This document shows, one piece after another, positions 1 through 13,300 of a DNA stretch of 64,000 nt (position 1 is the stretch's first letter; each line of letters opens with the position of its first letter). A model generated the notes under the pieces. The model was not told where the DNA came from. It ran no database searches and saw only the letters and a program-made list of their open reading frames with translations. Source of the DNA: Pterois miles (taxonomy: Eukaryota; Chordata; Actinopteri; Perciformes; Scorpaenidae); contig CAMQGK010000466.1 of NCBI GenBank assembly GCA_947000775.1, forward strand, positions 186,001 through 250,000, given 5' to 3'. A program made the translations under genes and the position numbers.

Positions 1-212
1 CGCTTAATTTATGCGTCAGACAACATTAGGCTTGACTGTAAAGGCACAGACACACCATGCCGACATCAAAGAACTAGCGGCGATGAAGGCCGACTGTTGC
101 GTCACCTTTGTCTTGGCCGATAAGTTGCATTTGAACACACCGCAGAGACTAAAGCCGACGGCCAGTTCACATGTACGTTCTGCGCTTGTGTGAGATGAAA
201 TAACTCTCCACA

Positions 213-229
213 CCAGCAGGTGGCGCTAG
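213..229 (+). promoter_or_regulatory. CTCF-like motif
   Basis: CCAGCAGGTGGCGCTAG fits the CTCF core consensus CCASYAGRKGGCRS without mismatch. It may belong to a dispersed repeat covering the first 700 bases, so occupancy is unknown. Confidence 0.4.
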
Positions 230-3200
230 TCTGTATTCGTCATTCAAGAAGGGAAACCGAAAGATGGGACGGCGGAATACAAGCCGTAGTTCTAATATGC
301 ACATGAAACAAAGCAGCCGACCATTTTCACACCACTCTCACTCACCACTTTCCTTCATTCCAGACGGCCATGTCGAGAGAGTATCTGTGTACTGGAATGA
401 TCAGATGAGATGAAGATGAAAAATGAGAAGAGCCCTCTGTGTTTTACTCATGACTTTACTTGTTAGCTTGCTTTACTCACTACCGTTTATCTTTTCGTGC
501 ACTGATTTGTTGAAGCTGAACAGTGAATCAGAGTTACGTCTGTCACAGACGGGCGCCGCCCCAGATTCAACATGCTGAATCGGCCAAAAAGCCTCCCGGA
601 CTAGCAGACTAAAGCCTTGGACACACCACAAAAACTAGGCCCACAGATGCTCACCGACCCCAAACTGTCCGATGGCCGACCATCGGCTCGGTGTGTCAGG
701 ACCTTCACATTACTTTCTTAACTCTGTAAAAAAAAAATTATTTATTTCGTATTAAAATAATTGATCATATACCTACAACTTGCTAATAAGAAAAAGAATC
801 ACAAAACAATAACTGTACAAGAATAACTAAAGTATGTGGCGTGGCATGATGTGACATGATGGTCAACAGGAAATGTCTGATCCCTAACTCACCTTTTTTG
901 TCTACATCCCGCCATCCAAGTGCACAGATATATAAAGTCAAAACTACACCCCTGTGCCCATTATGGAAATAATAGTAACAAAAGAACATGTGCAGCCTAA
1001 ACTAATAATAATATTAACAATAAACAATTCAGGTTAAATGCACATTTTGGCTCCATTGTCATGGATACCCTATCCAGCTGTTTGAGTCAGTATCGGCCCC
1101 ATATCCGATTCGGTATCTGTATCAGCCCCCTAGAGTTGATGTTAATTCATATTTACATGCACCATCTTCTATGTTTACAATGTCTCATGTCGGCCCTGAC
1201 CCTCTTCCAGGGCTGAGATGATGTCACTGAGCAGTTGCTGGAAATGACATCATGACACATTCAAGTGGAGTCAGGACCATGTTTGAGACCATCGCCGTGC
1301 CAACCTGAAAGAGAGGACTTCTGCCGTGACTCATCACCTCTTTATCGGAAGATGTGCTGCGGGTAATGCGGTGTTAACACGTGATGGATTTCACGCCAAG
1401 GCCTCGGAGCGGGAAGAAAGAGCGTAAAGAGAGGATGAGGAAGTGGGTGTATGTAAGGGAGAGAGTGGATGAATGGTGGTTTTAAAAGTCTTAAAGAGGG
1501 AGTGTTGTTTGTTGCAAGAAATCCACACCACGTCTCTCCAAAGTACCTTAGACACACACACACATGAACAAGTGGAGTTGCGGTGCGTCCCTGTATCTCT
1601 TTTAATCCTTTTTCCACTCCCCCCTCCATTTCTTTTCACAGCACCTATCAACGCCATTCCTTGCTACTATTTATAGGCGACCACTGTCCCCCCTGTCCCC
1701 CTGCCTGAGTGTGTGTGTGTTTCAGGGTACCCTCAGTAAACCAGAGCTTCTCACTCCTAATCTCAGTGTGGTGAGATTCACTGAACAGGATATATGGGAA
1801 AGCCAGTTACAAAGATAGGTGTGTGTGTGTGTGTGTGTGTATGTAGGGGGAGGGGTGAATGAGGTTGATTTATCCCACCTGTCCAGTTGTTTCCGGTGCG
1901 TGAATGTCGATCCACCACTGACTGTTGAAATGTATTCCACGAAGGCCTGGGAACTCACAAATCATCCCTGGAAAGTTGGAAAGTGTGTGTATTTATTGCT
2001 GTGGATGTGTGTGCATATGCTAATTGTAAACACTTTTTGTGCGATGCCAACACGTGGGGGCTCAGTACAGTACAGCTGCTTTACTTGCGTGCAGCAGTGT
2101 GCAGGCCCTCCAGCCTGATGGAAGGCTGTGATTATTGATTTATGAGCTCACTGTTAAATTGCACCCTGCTTTATAGTCTAATCAGCAACTGACACATTAC
2201 ATCTTTGCCCCATTATTTTTTTTATGTATTTTAAAGGGGTAGTTCACGTTTTGGGGAAGAGTGTGTGCTGAGTACACTTATGGATGAACTTAGGGTGTTT
2301 TAACCATTTTAAACAAACCAGTCCTCTTAAAGTGGACCAACAGAAAAGGGACTTGGTTCTTTTTGCAGTCACATTGTTAGTTCATTTGAAAGAGGACTCT
2401 TTGTGGTCCACTTCAGCTAATGGGGCCTCAGTCTTCTCTCTGTTGACTCTGTTGTTTCACTGGAGCTCAGACCCACATAGTCCTAATGAAATTATTTAAT
2501 TAATAACATAAACATCTGAGTGGTGTATATGGAAAACGCAGCACTTTCGTCAAGTTGCAGCCTCCAGTGTTTTATGGTGTTTTAGGATGTCCTCCCCGTG
2601 CAATCAATGCAATTATTTATGTGTTTTGTCATCAGTTATTAGTCATAATAAGCCTTTTGGAGCAGGACTGATACAGACAGAAAGGCACGTTTCTCTATCC
2701 TCAAGCGTTAGTTCGTAAAATGTACATGCACAGTGTCTATTTCTGTAAAATCTGTAAAAACATCCTCAAACAACTGTTTTTTATTCAAGTTTCTCGCCAA
2801 AATGCAAACACATTTTCTGTTGTCCCACGGGACATATGGTGCCTGCAGTACTGTAGAAAAACGAGTATCTTCACGTCTTCAGAGTTTTTACATCTGGTGA
2901 CATCCCTAATGCGAACCTGGAGCTCTTGTGTTCACAATGTACAGGTTACGTGAACTGTAACGTAGGCCTTGAAGCAAACGGTACTCAGACCAGCTCCTGA
3001 GGAGGTCTGAGTGTGGTTTGTTTCAGAGGGATCTGAGTTCTATTGGACTGTTCACATACTGTATTTGTAATAAAAATGTTGACTAATCGCTCTGAGTTCG
3101 TTTGGAGGGCTGACAGGGACGAAGTGTGGAAGCACCTTTAGAGAGCTTCTAACTGCAGGCTGTTTGAAGCTTTTGATGATAAACTGTGAGATTAGTTTAG

Positions 3201-3705
3201 TCGAGGTAGTAAGCTAGTCTGACTAAACCTGTCTTTGTAATTTCTCTATTTATAAAGATGATAATATCATCATTAAAAGTGCACTAATCAATATGTTTAT
3301 TCATTACATGGCTTTGTTGGATACTTGATCCTGATTGGTCAATTACAGCACTCTAGGGTCTGTTATTTCTTTATAGCATATAGTTCATAGTTTTGGTTTT
3401 ATGACCCACAGTCTCAAAGCTCTCATCAGTGTCGTTTTCCGTCACAGCAATCAGCGGTCTTAAAGGTACAGTGAGTAAGATATGGTGGCATCTAGTGGTG
3501 TGGTTGCAGATTGCAACCAAGTACCAACCCTTCCACTCACTCTTCCCTTTCCAAGATTGTGGTAACGTGAGCAGCCAAATGCAAAAATGTGGTAATGCCA
3601 TTCACCTCACTCAGAGCTCATCCTTTCCATAATAACACTACTTTAGGAAAAACAGAAGTCAGATTGTTGTGCACAAGATGGCGACGGCCAAAATGCTGAA
3701 CTCTT

Positions 3706-3757
3706 TAAGATAAGATAAGATAAGATGAGTCTTTATTAATCCCTGGAGGGAAATTAG
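3706..3757 (+). repeat. GATAA-type simple repeat plus 'ctttattaatccc' tail
   Basis: Tandem 'aagat' units run into 'gagtctttattaatccctgg'. This is a repeat end common in fish genomes; a related end ('accaataaaggaatatcttat') occurs near 6056-6082 in the opposite sense. Confidence 0.6.
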
Positions 3758-5811
3758 GGAGCTGTAGTCCATACACCAATGGGTGACCTCATGGTCCGCA
3801 GTCTATGATGCTGACACCCTATGAGCCATAATAGTCAGTGTTGTGTTCTGCTCTCCCAGCGTGTCCAAAACGAAATCAGATATTACTGCTATAAAGACAT
3901 AAATGCAATTATATCACATTTCTGACCACTCCTCAACACCGCTGCTAAAGCAAAGATAATATAGATGATTGGAGACACCACCAGGCCATTGTCAGTATAT
4001 AAGTGTCCAGTCATCTCACAGCCCCAATATGACGTAATCATGAAATCATCAATTTTAATCGACAATGTACCAAAGATAATGCCAGCTTTATAAAGGGTGT
4101 AATGGTAAAGAAGAAGGCGACAGCTGATATTATTTGTCTGTGTACACCTGAATGTGTCAGTGAGAACACCAAAATGTAAAGGGAGAGTTAAATAGAAAGG
4201 GTTTAGTTGGAGAAAAGCGTCATACAAAGAAAAGAAACCGAATGAGGAGGTTAACAGGAATAATAAGAAGCGGGTGTAAGTATTCTTCTACTGTATATGT
4301 CGGTGTATGTGTGTGTGCAGCTGTGCAGTGGTGGGAGTGAAGGGAGAGGAGAGCAGAGGGGGTCCATTGTGGGTCGTTGTGTGGCTCAGATTGTCCTCAT
4401 CTCTGGGAAAGTGGAAACTCAACACTCCTCTCCAGAGGTCTGGTTACCAGGTGAGAGAGAGGAGGAAAGAAAAAGGGAAAAAACGGAGCAGGAAAGCGAA
4501 GGGAGGGAGAGAGCTGCATAGGTGTGGAGAGAGAAACCGAAAAGGAGAGGCGAGGGGAGAAACGACCATGAGATTTGTTTTTGAGAGCTGGAAAGAGCGA
4601 TGGAAACAGAGAGAGATCAAGAGATGAACACAGAGATAGGAAGAAACAGCCTGAGAAAGAATAAACAGAGAGCGGCTCAGATTTTAGTTTAAATCCCACA
4701 AGACTAAAATGGATGATCAAAGTGTAACAATCCTGAACAAATTTCAACATTTTGGCTGTAGATGAAGAAATTACAAGGAATTAAAATGATATTATCAGTG
4801 TTAGTGTTCAGTTATGTTCCCTCTGCAGTGAGCCAATATAAAGGGATCAGATCATGACCTCATCTGATGTTATATACCGGATACTAATGTCAACATGTCT
4901 AAGCGTAATAATAAAAGCCACTGCTGTGATCTTGTTCACAATCCAACATGAAACTGAATCCAGTGGACCTCATTTATAACTTAGTTATAACACAACTCCT
5001 CCTAGTGGCCACTTTTGGGACTTATAAAAATCAGCTCAACTCCCAGCAACTTCTCTCATCCCCAGAAATGAAACAAACATCACATTATATCTGAAAATGT
5101 ACATTTATTTTTCTTTAATCACTTTTTACAAACTATATATATATATTTTACAAACACCACCTTTTACCCTGAACACCAAAGTTTACAAAGTACAAAGAGG
5201 AAGTACACTATCTACTGTAGCTAGAAAGACCACTCAATTTCCAGACATATTCCAACTTGATTTTGATGTTTTAAGACGTGTGTGATGAGGATATGATTAA
5301 AAAAATACGGCTAATTAAACTTCTGATGTGACTTAAAGGACGCCCAACCTTTTCATTGGACCAAGTACACTTATTTTTTCATTGTTTTCCACAGTACATG
5401 TGGTATTCAGTATCTCTTACAAATCTTTTCCCTCTTTTTTGTTTATATCATTACATGCATCATGATATCAAAACTTATGAGTGCTTGAAATTCCCTTTTT
5501 GACTCATCATATGCAGCCTGTTCTCATTCCCAGGGCGTCAAATACCGAGGTCTGCGTTCGGTACCCCCGCACAAGGCACCCTTTAACGGCGGCATGAAAC
5601 ACACCGGGCGTTCAATTAACTATAATGTAAGACTATCTGCGGCAACAGGGACCAATGTGAGAAAGCGCGCCCGGAGTGACTGTGGTAATGTAGTTTAAAG
5701 AGCGAAAAGACACACCAGGCGGGCGGGTTGGAAGGTGGATGAGTCCAACAAACACAAGGCTTTCATCCAGGAGGCCGCTGTTTGTGTCTTGTGCATTTCG
5801 GAGTTAATAAA

Positions 5812-6165
5812 GGGCTGTCCCGAATACCATTTTTGGGCTTTTGGGCTATTCTAAGGTATTCGAGCTTCCTGTGGGCGAGAGGTAGTGCCGCTGCTATTAC
5901 TGAACACACAGCGATATCCATGTGAGAATAACTAATAATAATGAATGTTGTATATGAATAATTAATAATGTTGTGGGATTATTCCCTGTTTCATGGGCTA
6001 TTTTGGGATTTAAACATTATTATCACAAAATTAATTGTGAATTTCTCCACTGTGGGACCAATAAAGGAATATCTTATCTTAATTATATAAAAAACCAAAG
6101 CATTCAAATGCTGATTTGGAGGTCGATTACGATGGCAATGGTCAGGGTTTCGTAGCATTCAGGTC
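5812..6165 (+). repeat. Dispersed repeat family H, copy 1
   Basis: The stretch beginning 'ctgtcccgaatacca' and ending near 'aggtcagccctacaa' matches a second copy at about 59038-59415 over most of its length. Shared strings include 'gagaataactaataataat' and 'tttggaggtcgattac'. No coding capacity is seen. The family was not identified. Confidence 0.6.
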
Positions 6166-6509
6166 AGCCCTACAATCAGCTGTTCATTCATGTCCCGTAT
6201 TCACAGCGTTCAGTGTCATGTTCACTGTACAAACGTAGTAGTTTTAAGCCCAACCATGAAGTTCTCTCCTCAACCTAAGTATAGTGGTTTTAATGCCAAA
6301 GTTACACCAAGGGGCGCGACAAAGCGGCGGTATGTGACGAGCTGGGATGAGAGGTGTTGTCATATGAGGTTATCGTCTTTTGTTTGGTTGCAAAGATTAC
6401 AGTTGCATTGCAGTTAACTGTTACCTGATCTATTTCCAGAGAAAACTGTGAGAAAAACAGCAATAATCTCAGAGACCTTTGATTAAAATCTTATACAGTA
6501 CAATTGCTG

Positions 6510-6510
<1 letters not shown>

Positions 6511-6582
<72 letters not shown>
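6511..6582 (+). repeat. (TG)36 microsatellite
   Basis: Seventy-two bases of uninterrupted TG. It lies downstream of the unc119b stop on the opposite strand, possibly inside a long 3' UTR. A short TG tract follows at 6778-6794. Confidence 0.95.
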
Positions 6583-6586
<4 letters not shown>

Positions 6587-7217
6587 CGAGAGAGGACAGG
6601 ACGATGGGGAGGGGATCGCAGGAGTGACCATGTGTGTTTGACAGGAGTGTTTTTGTGGATGCTTGCGCTCGTTCTCCCCCGATATTGTCTGGAGTGGATT
6701 GTGGAGGCGGCAGCTTTGAGAACAGCTGCTTCTGACAAACACTGTGTAAACACTATGTGTGTCACTTGGGGATTGAGTGTGTGTGTGTGTGTGTTGAGTG
6801 GGTGGTAGGACACTTTTAAAATTGCTAAGAGGAGACTAACCATCTATCTAATAACCATTTGGTCCGTTTGAGACGTCACATGGCCACTAGAGCGATGATG
6901 AGTCCTCACAGAACGGTTCATAATTAAAAACAGATAAATGAACCTTTTTCTAACAGAAGCTTCCTGTTTGTGTGTCGGAGCAGCGACTGATATTGACTTG
7001 CTGCAATAACAAACGCGCCCCCTGAAATTGATCCCAGTCAATTGCAATTCACCTTAACAAACACGAGGTGACTCAACCGTGTCTGTGGCTGCTTGTGCAG
7101 GTATGAGTGAATGAACTACGTCTAAGTTGTATGTACTGTATATAATGTGTGTGTCTGTAAGTGTGAGTATGTGTGTGCATGCACATGTCTGTGTTTTCGC
7201 ATGCTAGCAGGCAGATA

Positions 7218-7330
7218 TCACTGTCCTCCGTTATAAGCATAGTCTGCCTTGTTGTGCATGACCAGTCTGTTCTCGACGAAGTAGAAGCTGTCTGACCGGG
7301 TCTCATAAGGACACTCCACCATCTGACGGA
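7218..7330 (-). CDS. unc119b: unc119b coding exon 5 (last)
   Basis: Encodes the C-terminal 37 residues, including SDSFYFVENRLVMHNKADY, then the stop TGA. The acceptor is 'ttttttcag' on the minus strand. The penultimate strand with Asn-Lys-Ala-Asp-Tyr is the most conserved end of the family. Confidence 0.95.
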
Positions 7331-10300
7331 CTGAAAAACAGACAATATAACACATGTCAACCGTTCCAATGAAGGTTTTTCAATATACAAACAATTAGAA
7401 CAGATTGTATAAAAACAGTATTAGTGATTGATCATTTTTTTCAAATTCTTTCCTTTGCTTAACATTTGGGCCACCATTGCAAACGTGACACTAATACAGG
7501 GCTGCAAGAATGGGTCCTAAAACCTTGAAATTAGTTAGCATTTTAGCACTTTCAGGTCAATCCCAGCTGGGCGGGGTACACCCTGGACAGGTCATCAGTC
7601 CATTGCAGGGCTGACACATAGGGACAGACAACCATTCATACACATTCACACCGACGAGCAATTTAGAGTCATCACTTAACCTAAGCTGCATGTCTTTGGA
7701 CTGTGGGAGGAAGCCGGAGAACCCGGAGAAAACCCACGCTTACACGGGGAGAAACATGCAAACTCCACACAGAGTGCTAACCACTGCACCACCGTGCGGT
7801 CCAGATTTTAACGTTTTGTTTTACAATATAAAATACGTCAGTAAATATCCCACTCATGAATTTTGAATCTTTTATATGTCTTTAAAAAGTGGCTAAATGA
7901 GACTACAAAACGCCATCACAGCGACTCGTCCGCCTTTACAGCCTCGTTGTGTATACTCTCCCTCCAGCGACCGTAGTGTAGTTCATTAATAGCCTAGCGT
8001 TAGCTTTTTACTTCTGACGACTACATTTAAGCTTCAAAAATCAAAACAGTGGTGTTCATTTGTTGAGATTATCTTGCTGAACAAAACGTGTAAGTGCTTA
8101 TTTTCATTCTTTTTGTCGAGGGAACCAGAGCGATGCTAACTTCAGGGTTGAAGTATAAAAATATGTCATCCTGCGGCACCTACGCCCCCCTTAATATCAA
8201 TAACATCACAACAGAGCCAGAGGCAAAACCAGGAAATTAGAAAAATAATATATTGGCAAATAATAATGGCACCGTAGCTGTCACATAACAGAAGCGGTTT
8301 TATATTAACTTTATATGTAAAAGCATTAAAGGACAGTTTCAGATTTATTTATTAATACGATGTATACACTGAAAGAGTCACTGGTTACTGTAATCATTCC
8401 TCCTCTGTACTGACCGTGAAACAGTCCCCTCCTCAAGCAACTACATTGTAAAACACAGCAGACAGAAATAACGCTGACGTCAAAATCCACAGTTCTGTGC
8501 AGCCTGAGCTAATGTGAGGCTTCAGCAGTCTTCAACAGCCAAATCAAGTGGGTGTCCTCCAGAGTTAGATATTTTAGGATGAAGTTCCCTCTTTGTGTTT
8601 CCCCAGGCAGCGTTTCCTCGCTGAACTGCAGCAGAGAGATACTTCTTGGTGGTTCCATGTAGGTTTGCTGCTGGGACGTGACACTGGCTAAATAAACTGA
8701 GATAGACTACAGGGATGACTGGTGCCTTCACACGTGGTTGCATTTACAGTGTTCACAAGGAGAGTCCATATGAATATTATATATACGCCCCCCTCATATC
8801 GAATTCACAACCTCATGAGTGGAAAGTTTCTGTAAGCTCAGAGTTTACGAGTTGTGACGTGTTGATGCTGTGAGAAGCCCATGGAAGTTCATTTTTTGGC
8901 ACATAATTAGTTAGTATATCGTAATTTTAGTCGTATATTGTTTTTCGTAGTAAGTTTAGAATATGTCTGAGGAAAATGTTGATATTCTCAATGACCTCGT
9001 CTTTCTCCTCTGTCATTATGCCTTTGCATTTCCTGCATTATGTTACCCACTCGCTAGCATGCTAAATTGTTATCCTCTGTGGCTTCTAGACTCGGACATT
9101 AACGTTAATATTGTCGTTGCTCAGCAGCGGCGTTCTTCACAACTTGAACACCACGTATGTCGTGTAGACGACTTCCCATGTTGTAGACACAAGTTCACAA
9201 GTTTCATTAGAAGGCACCATAAGCCTCATATATTAGCATCAGCTGATCTTTAGAAAGCATTTTAATTTGGCTTTTGCTCCCCATGTTTTACAGTGTAGTC
9301 GCGCAAGGGAGGGATCTCTCTACGGCCAGTACGGAACGGAGGAACGATTGCAGGGACCAACAACTCTTTCAACGTACATATGGCACGTAGGTATTCTAGT
9401 AAGATGGACCAGTTTTTGCTCACTAATATGCACATTTATGCAGCTCTAAAATCTAATCAAATCATTTGCTCTAGAGTTATTGTTCAAGAGTTATTGTGTT
9501 GACAAGAATGTGTCCAAATCCAGAGAGGCACAAAACTGTTCCATACACCTGAGGGTCATAAAAATGCATGCATGCACAATATGATAAAAAAATGTAAAAT
9601 GATCCAGAACCCGTTAAGTTGAACAAAATTGTCACATGGCTCATGTAAAGAGATTAAAGATTTTGTTGCTAATGTTGGCTGTATATCACTCCATCACATA
9701 CACACACTGTGTGGAGTTTGCATGTTCTCCCTGCGAGGGTTTTTTCCGGGTACTCCGCCTTCCTCCCACAGTCCAAAGACATGCAATTTAGGTTAATTGA
9801 TGACTCTAAATTGCCCGTAGGTGTGAGTGTAAGCATCTGTCTCTATGCTGTCTATCCCTATGCACCCTGACCTGGCAAGGCGGGTGTACCCCCGCCTTTG
9901 CCCAATGCCAGCTGGGATTGGCTCCAGCCCCCAGTGACCCCTAACGGGATAAGTGGTTGAAGATGGATTAGTAGGGCTGTCAAAGTTAACACAATAATAA
10001 GGTGTAAAACATTTAAAACATTTATTTTGTTTGGTATCAACCATGTCATACTACCTTCAAACAAGGAAAAATGGGCATGACCATTTTCAAAGGGGTCCCT
10101 TGACCTCTGACCTCAAGATATGTGAATGAAAATGGGTTCCATGTAGGAATATTGATAATTAACTGTTAACATTAAGAATTTTAACCGATTAATGCAATCG
10201 GTTAAACGGTTAAAAGAAATATTAATAGTTAAATTTAAGAGCTGAGCAGAACTGAAAGGAGTGTCAGTTGTCAGTTTAAGGAGAAAAGCTGGTCAGCCTT

Positions 10301-13300
10301 AAGAGCCCACCTTAAGAGAGTCTGAGCTGGAGTTACAGATACAGGAATTTGGCTCTGGTCTTGAGCGGAGGAGTTGTAGCTCATATCCTCGTAGTATTTA
10401 TTCATTTATTCTAATAAACTGTACACACACTGTGTGCTACACCTCTGTTCACAGCTGACAACCTGCTACTGCTACTACACGCAGCACCGTGGCTTGTCTG
10501 TTGTGCCCATACACTGTAGTTGGTGCACCGCTCCATGAGAACCACTAATCTTGTTGGTTAATGATTAATAATCGGTTAACGAGGGTCAGTTATTGGTTTC
10601 ATTTTTTTTTGCTAAATTAGCATCTCTAGTTTTATGGGTACCCACGAGTCTCCCCTTTACAGACATGTTTACTTTTTGATAATCACATGCAGTTTGGGGC
10701 AAGTCATAGTCAAGTCAGCACACTGACACACTGACAGCTGTTGTTGCCTGTTGGGCTTCAGTTAGCCATGTTAAGATTTGAGCATATTTTTATGCTAAAT
10801 GCAGTACCTGTGAGGGTTTCTGGACAATATTTGTCATTGTTTTGTGTTGTTGATTGATTTCCAGTAATAAATATATACATACATTTACATAAAGCAACAT
10901 ATTTGTCCACTCCCATGTTGATAATAGTAGTAAATACTTGACAAATCTCCCTTGAAGGTACAAAAATATGTGATTGATTGCAATCAACTACGGCAAATTA
11001 TGCGATTAATCACAATTAAATATTTTTATCAACTGACAGCGCTAATAATTAGTAATAGCTGCTGATCTGGTATTTTCATGGTGCACAGATATTCAACATT
11101 TTGTGACACAACATTTGTTAAGAAAAGAGGACTCACCCAGGCTATCAGACAGCTGAGGGAACTCGTAGATGTGCTCACAGGTGTTACGGCTGTTTGGGAT
11201 ACAAAAGCCAAAGTCAAAGTCGAAGCTCTTCAGCAGGTGATCGCGAAAGTAGTGCCTCTCAATCATGCGGAAGCTGTTTAACGGCCGATTTCCGACTGTG
11301 AACTCCACCCTGATTATATGACACAAAGAGACTGAGATGTTACAACAGCCAGTCTGTTCTTGGGTAATTATGATGATATTACAGTCAAAATGCACTGGCT
11401 CAAATGAGTGTCTATTGTTTCCATTGTTTGTGTATGGAACAAGTGAGTGTGTTTTCCTTCGGTGTGTGTGTTGATGATTTGTGAGTCACTCACGTAGCTC
11501 CTACGGTCCTCAGTCGCAGGAAGGCCGGGGTGAACTGGTAGCGTACAAATCGTCCTGCGCTGGCGTCTGCCTCTCTGTTCTCCTCATCGTCCTCTGAGAG
11601 CCACGACACAGGACAGAGACGTTTGAAATCATTCACACATGGATGACTCTGAACCTGACAACATGCTTAGAGACATCCACTCTGAGATAATAACAAGTTG
11701 TCAGCAGGGTCAGTACGTTCATTTCTAAGTGCTCAGATACTTCACAATCAACAGCGTCATTAAAGAACAAACACTAAGATAGGAACAGTACATGGAGGAG
11801 GTTGATGCACATTACCTGTATGTGGGGGTTTGGCAATCTCAAACAAGACAGTGCCAGTCTCCAGGTCTCTGATTTTAAAGCGCACAAAGTCGATGTTGTA
11901 AATGTTGTCCTCAGGTTTACAGAGATACCCTGCAACGATAACAGACAGCATCCTGTAGTTAAAAACACAGCTGAAATGACTCTGAAGCCATTTGTTCTTG
12001 TACATGTTCCAGGGACTGTAGATGGAAAATTAGCTTTTAGCTAAATCTGGTACAATATATAATGTGCATTGTCCCTGTAGACCCTTAAAGCACAAACAGG
12101 ATGATTTTGACATGCACAAAGATAATATGCAAAACACTGGACTTCACTTTTTTTTACTTGCTTGTATATACAGTAGACATACAATTTGGCACACAAACAT
12201 ATTAGCGGTGTAGGAAAATATTGATACACATAAGTCTTGCAATGTTATGTTTTTCGATACTATATTGATTCTCCAAACCGCTGTATCGATTTTTAATTAA
12301 CCTCTTAAAAATCAGACCGGGCCGCTACTCTGTCTTTCGAGGTTTTAAAGCTAGAGTGAAGGTACTAAACATGCATGTGGCAAAGGAGGCTTAATAACGC
12401 CCCAAGTTTATGCAAAATTTTGGCGAGGAAAAAAACGGCATGGCCATTTTCAGGGGTCCCTTGACCTCTGACCTCAAAATTTGTGAATGATGGGTTCCAC
12501 GGGTATCCACAAGTCTCTCCTTTACAGACATGCACACTTTATGATAATCACATGCCATTTTGGACAAAAGCCATGCAACTAATTGCAAATGTGTTATTTT
12601 CACCTATTCTAAAATTATATATTTATATTTTTTGTGCATACTGGGGCCTTAAACAGTCAATATATCGCAATGAATCGTAGCCCCTGTATCGTGATATGGA
12701 TCGCATCACCAGATTCTTGCCAACACACAGCCCTAATACAGATACACATGCACCCTAACCATAAAATAAGGTAAGACACAGCTTTAGTTGAGTGACTGTG
12801 ACATTACCGAGATATGGAGGAAAATTAGCATGTGTGAAGCCAACAAGAATATACTACATTATGTGAGCTGTTTTTTTTTTAAAGGCGGATTGATTAAAAA
12901 TACTGATTATGACTTCACAATTTAATAATGTCATAAACAGCGCCCTTAAGTCTCATAAAACTGAGATGAAGTGTTAAACTTAATCTCTGCGGTTTAAGTT
13001 CCTTGTAAATATTATAGTTGCCTCAACAGCCTTTTGAATGGGTTTTTAGTTATATGCCTGAGATACGGTCTGCGGTTAACACAAGCTTGAGACATTTTAA
13101 CGTTTTGTTTTACGATATAAAATATATCAGTAATATCCCACTTGTGAATTTTGAATCTTTTATATCTTTAAAAAGTGACTAAATGAGACTCCAAAACGTC
13201 ATCACAGCGACTCGTTCGCCTTTACAACCTTGCTGTGTATACTCTCCCTCTGGCGACCATAGTGTACTTCGTTTGTAGCCTAACGTTAGCTTTTTGCTTC

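Larger units (their letters stand above)
1..5090. other. Intergenic stretch without a recognisable gene
   Basis: I see no exon with homology I recognise on either strand. The first 730 bases contain two similar blocks (around 140-160 and 600-620 share the string gactaaagcc), which suggests a diverged dispersed repeat. A GT microsatellite lies at 1819-1840. A fragment around 1065-1130 rich in 'tatcggcccc' and 'gattcggtatc' resembles segments near 35,825-35,880 and 63,890-63,945. A purine-rich block lies at 4320-4620. The short open frames here are AT-rich or low-complexity and lack splice context. Confidence 0.6.

Noticed and set aside
4297..4627. Overlapping Arg/Glu-rich open frames
   Set aside because: Purine-rich low-complexity DNA without homology or splice signals.
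6469..6843. 124-residue open frame with a His/Thr run
   Set aside because: It is translated CA/TG microsatellite; similar frames at 15158, 31191, 36314 and 60423 were rejected for the same reason.
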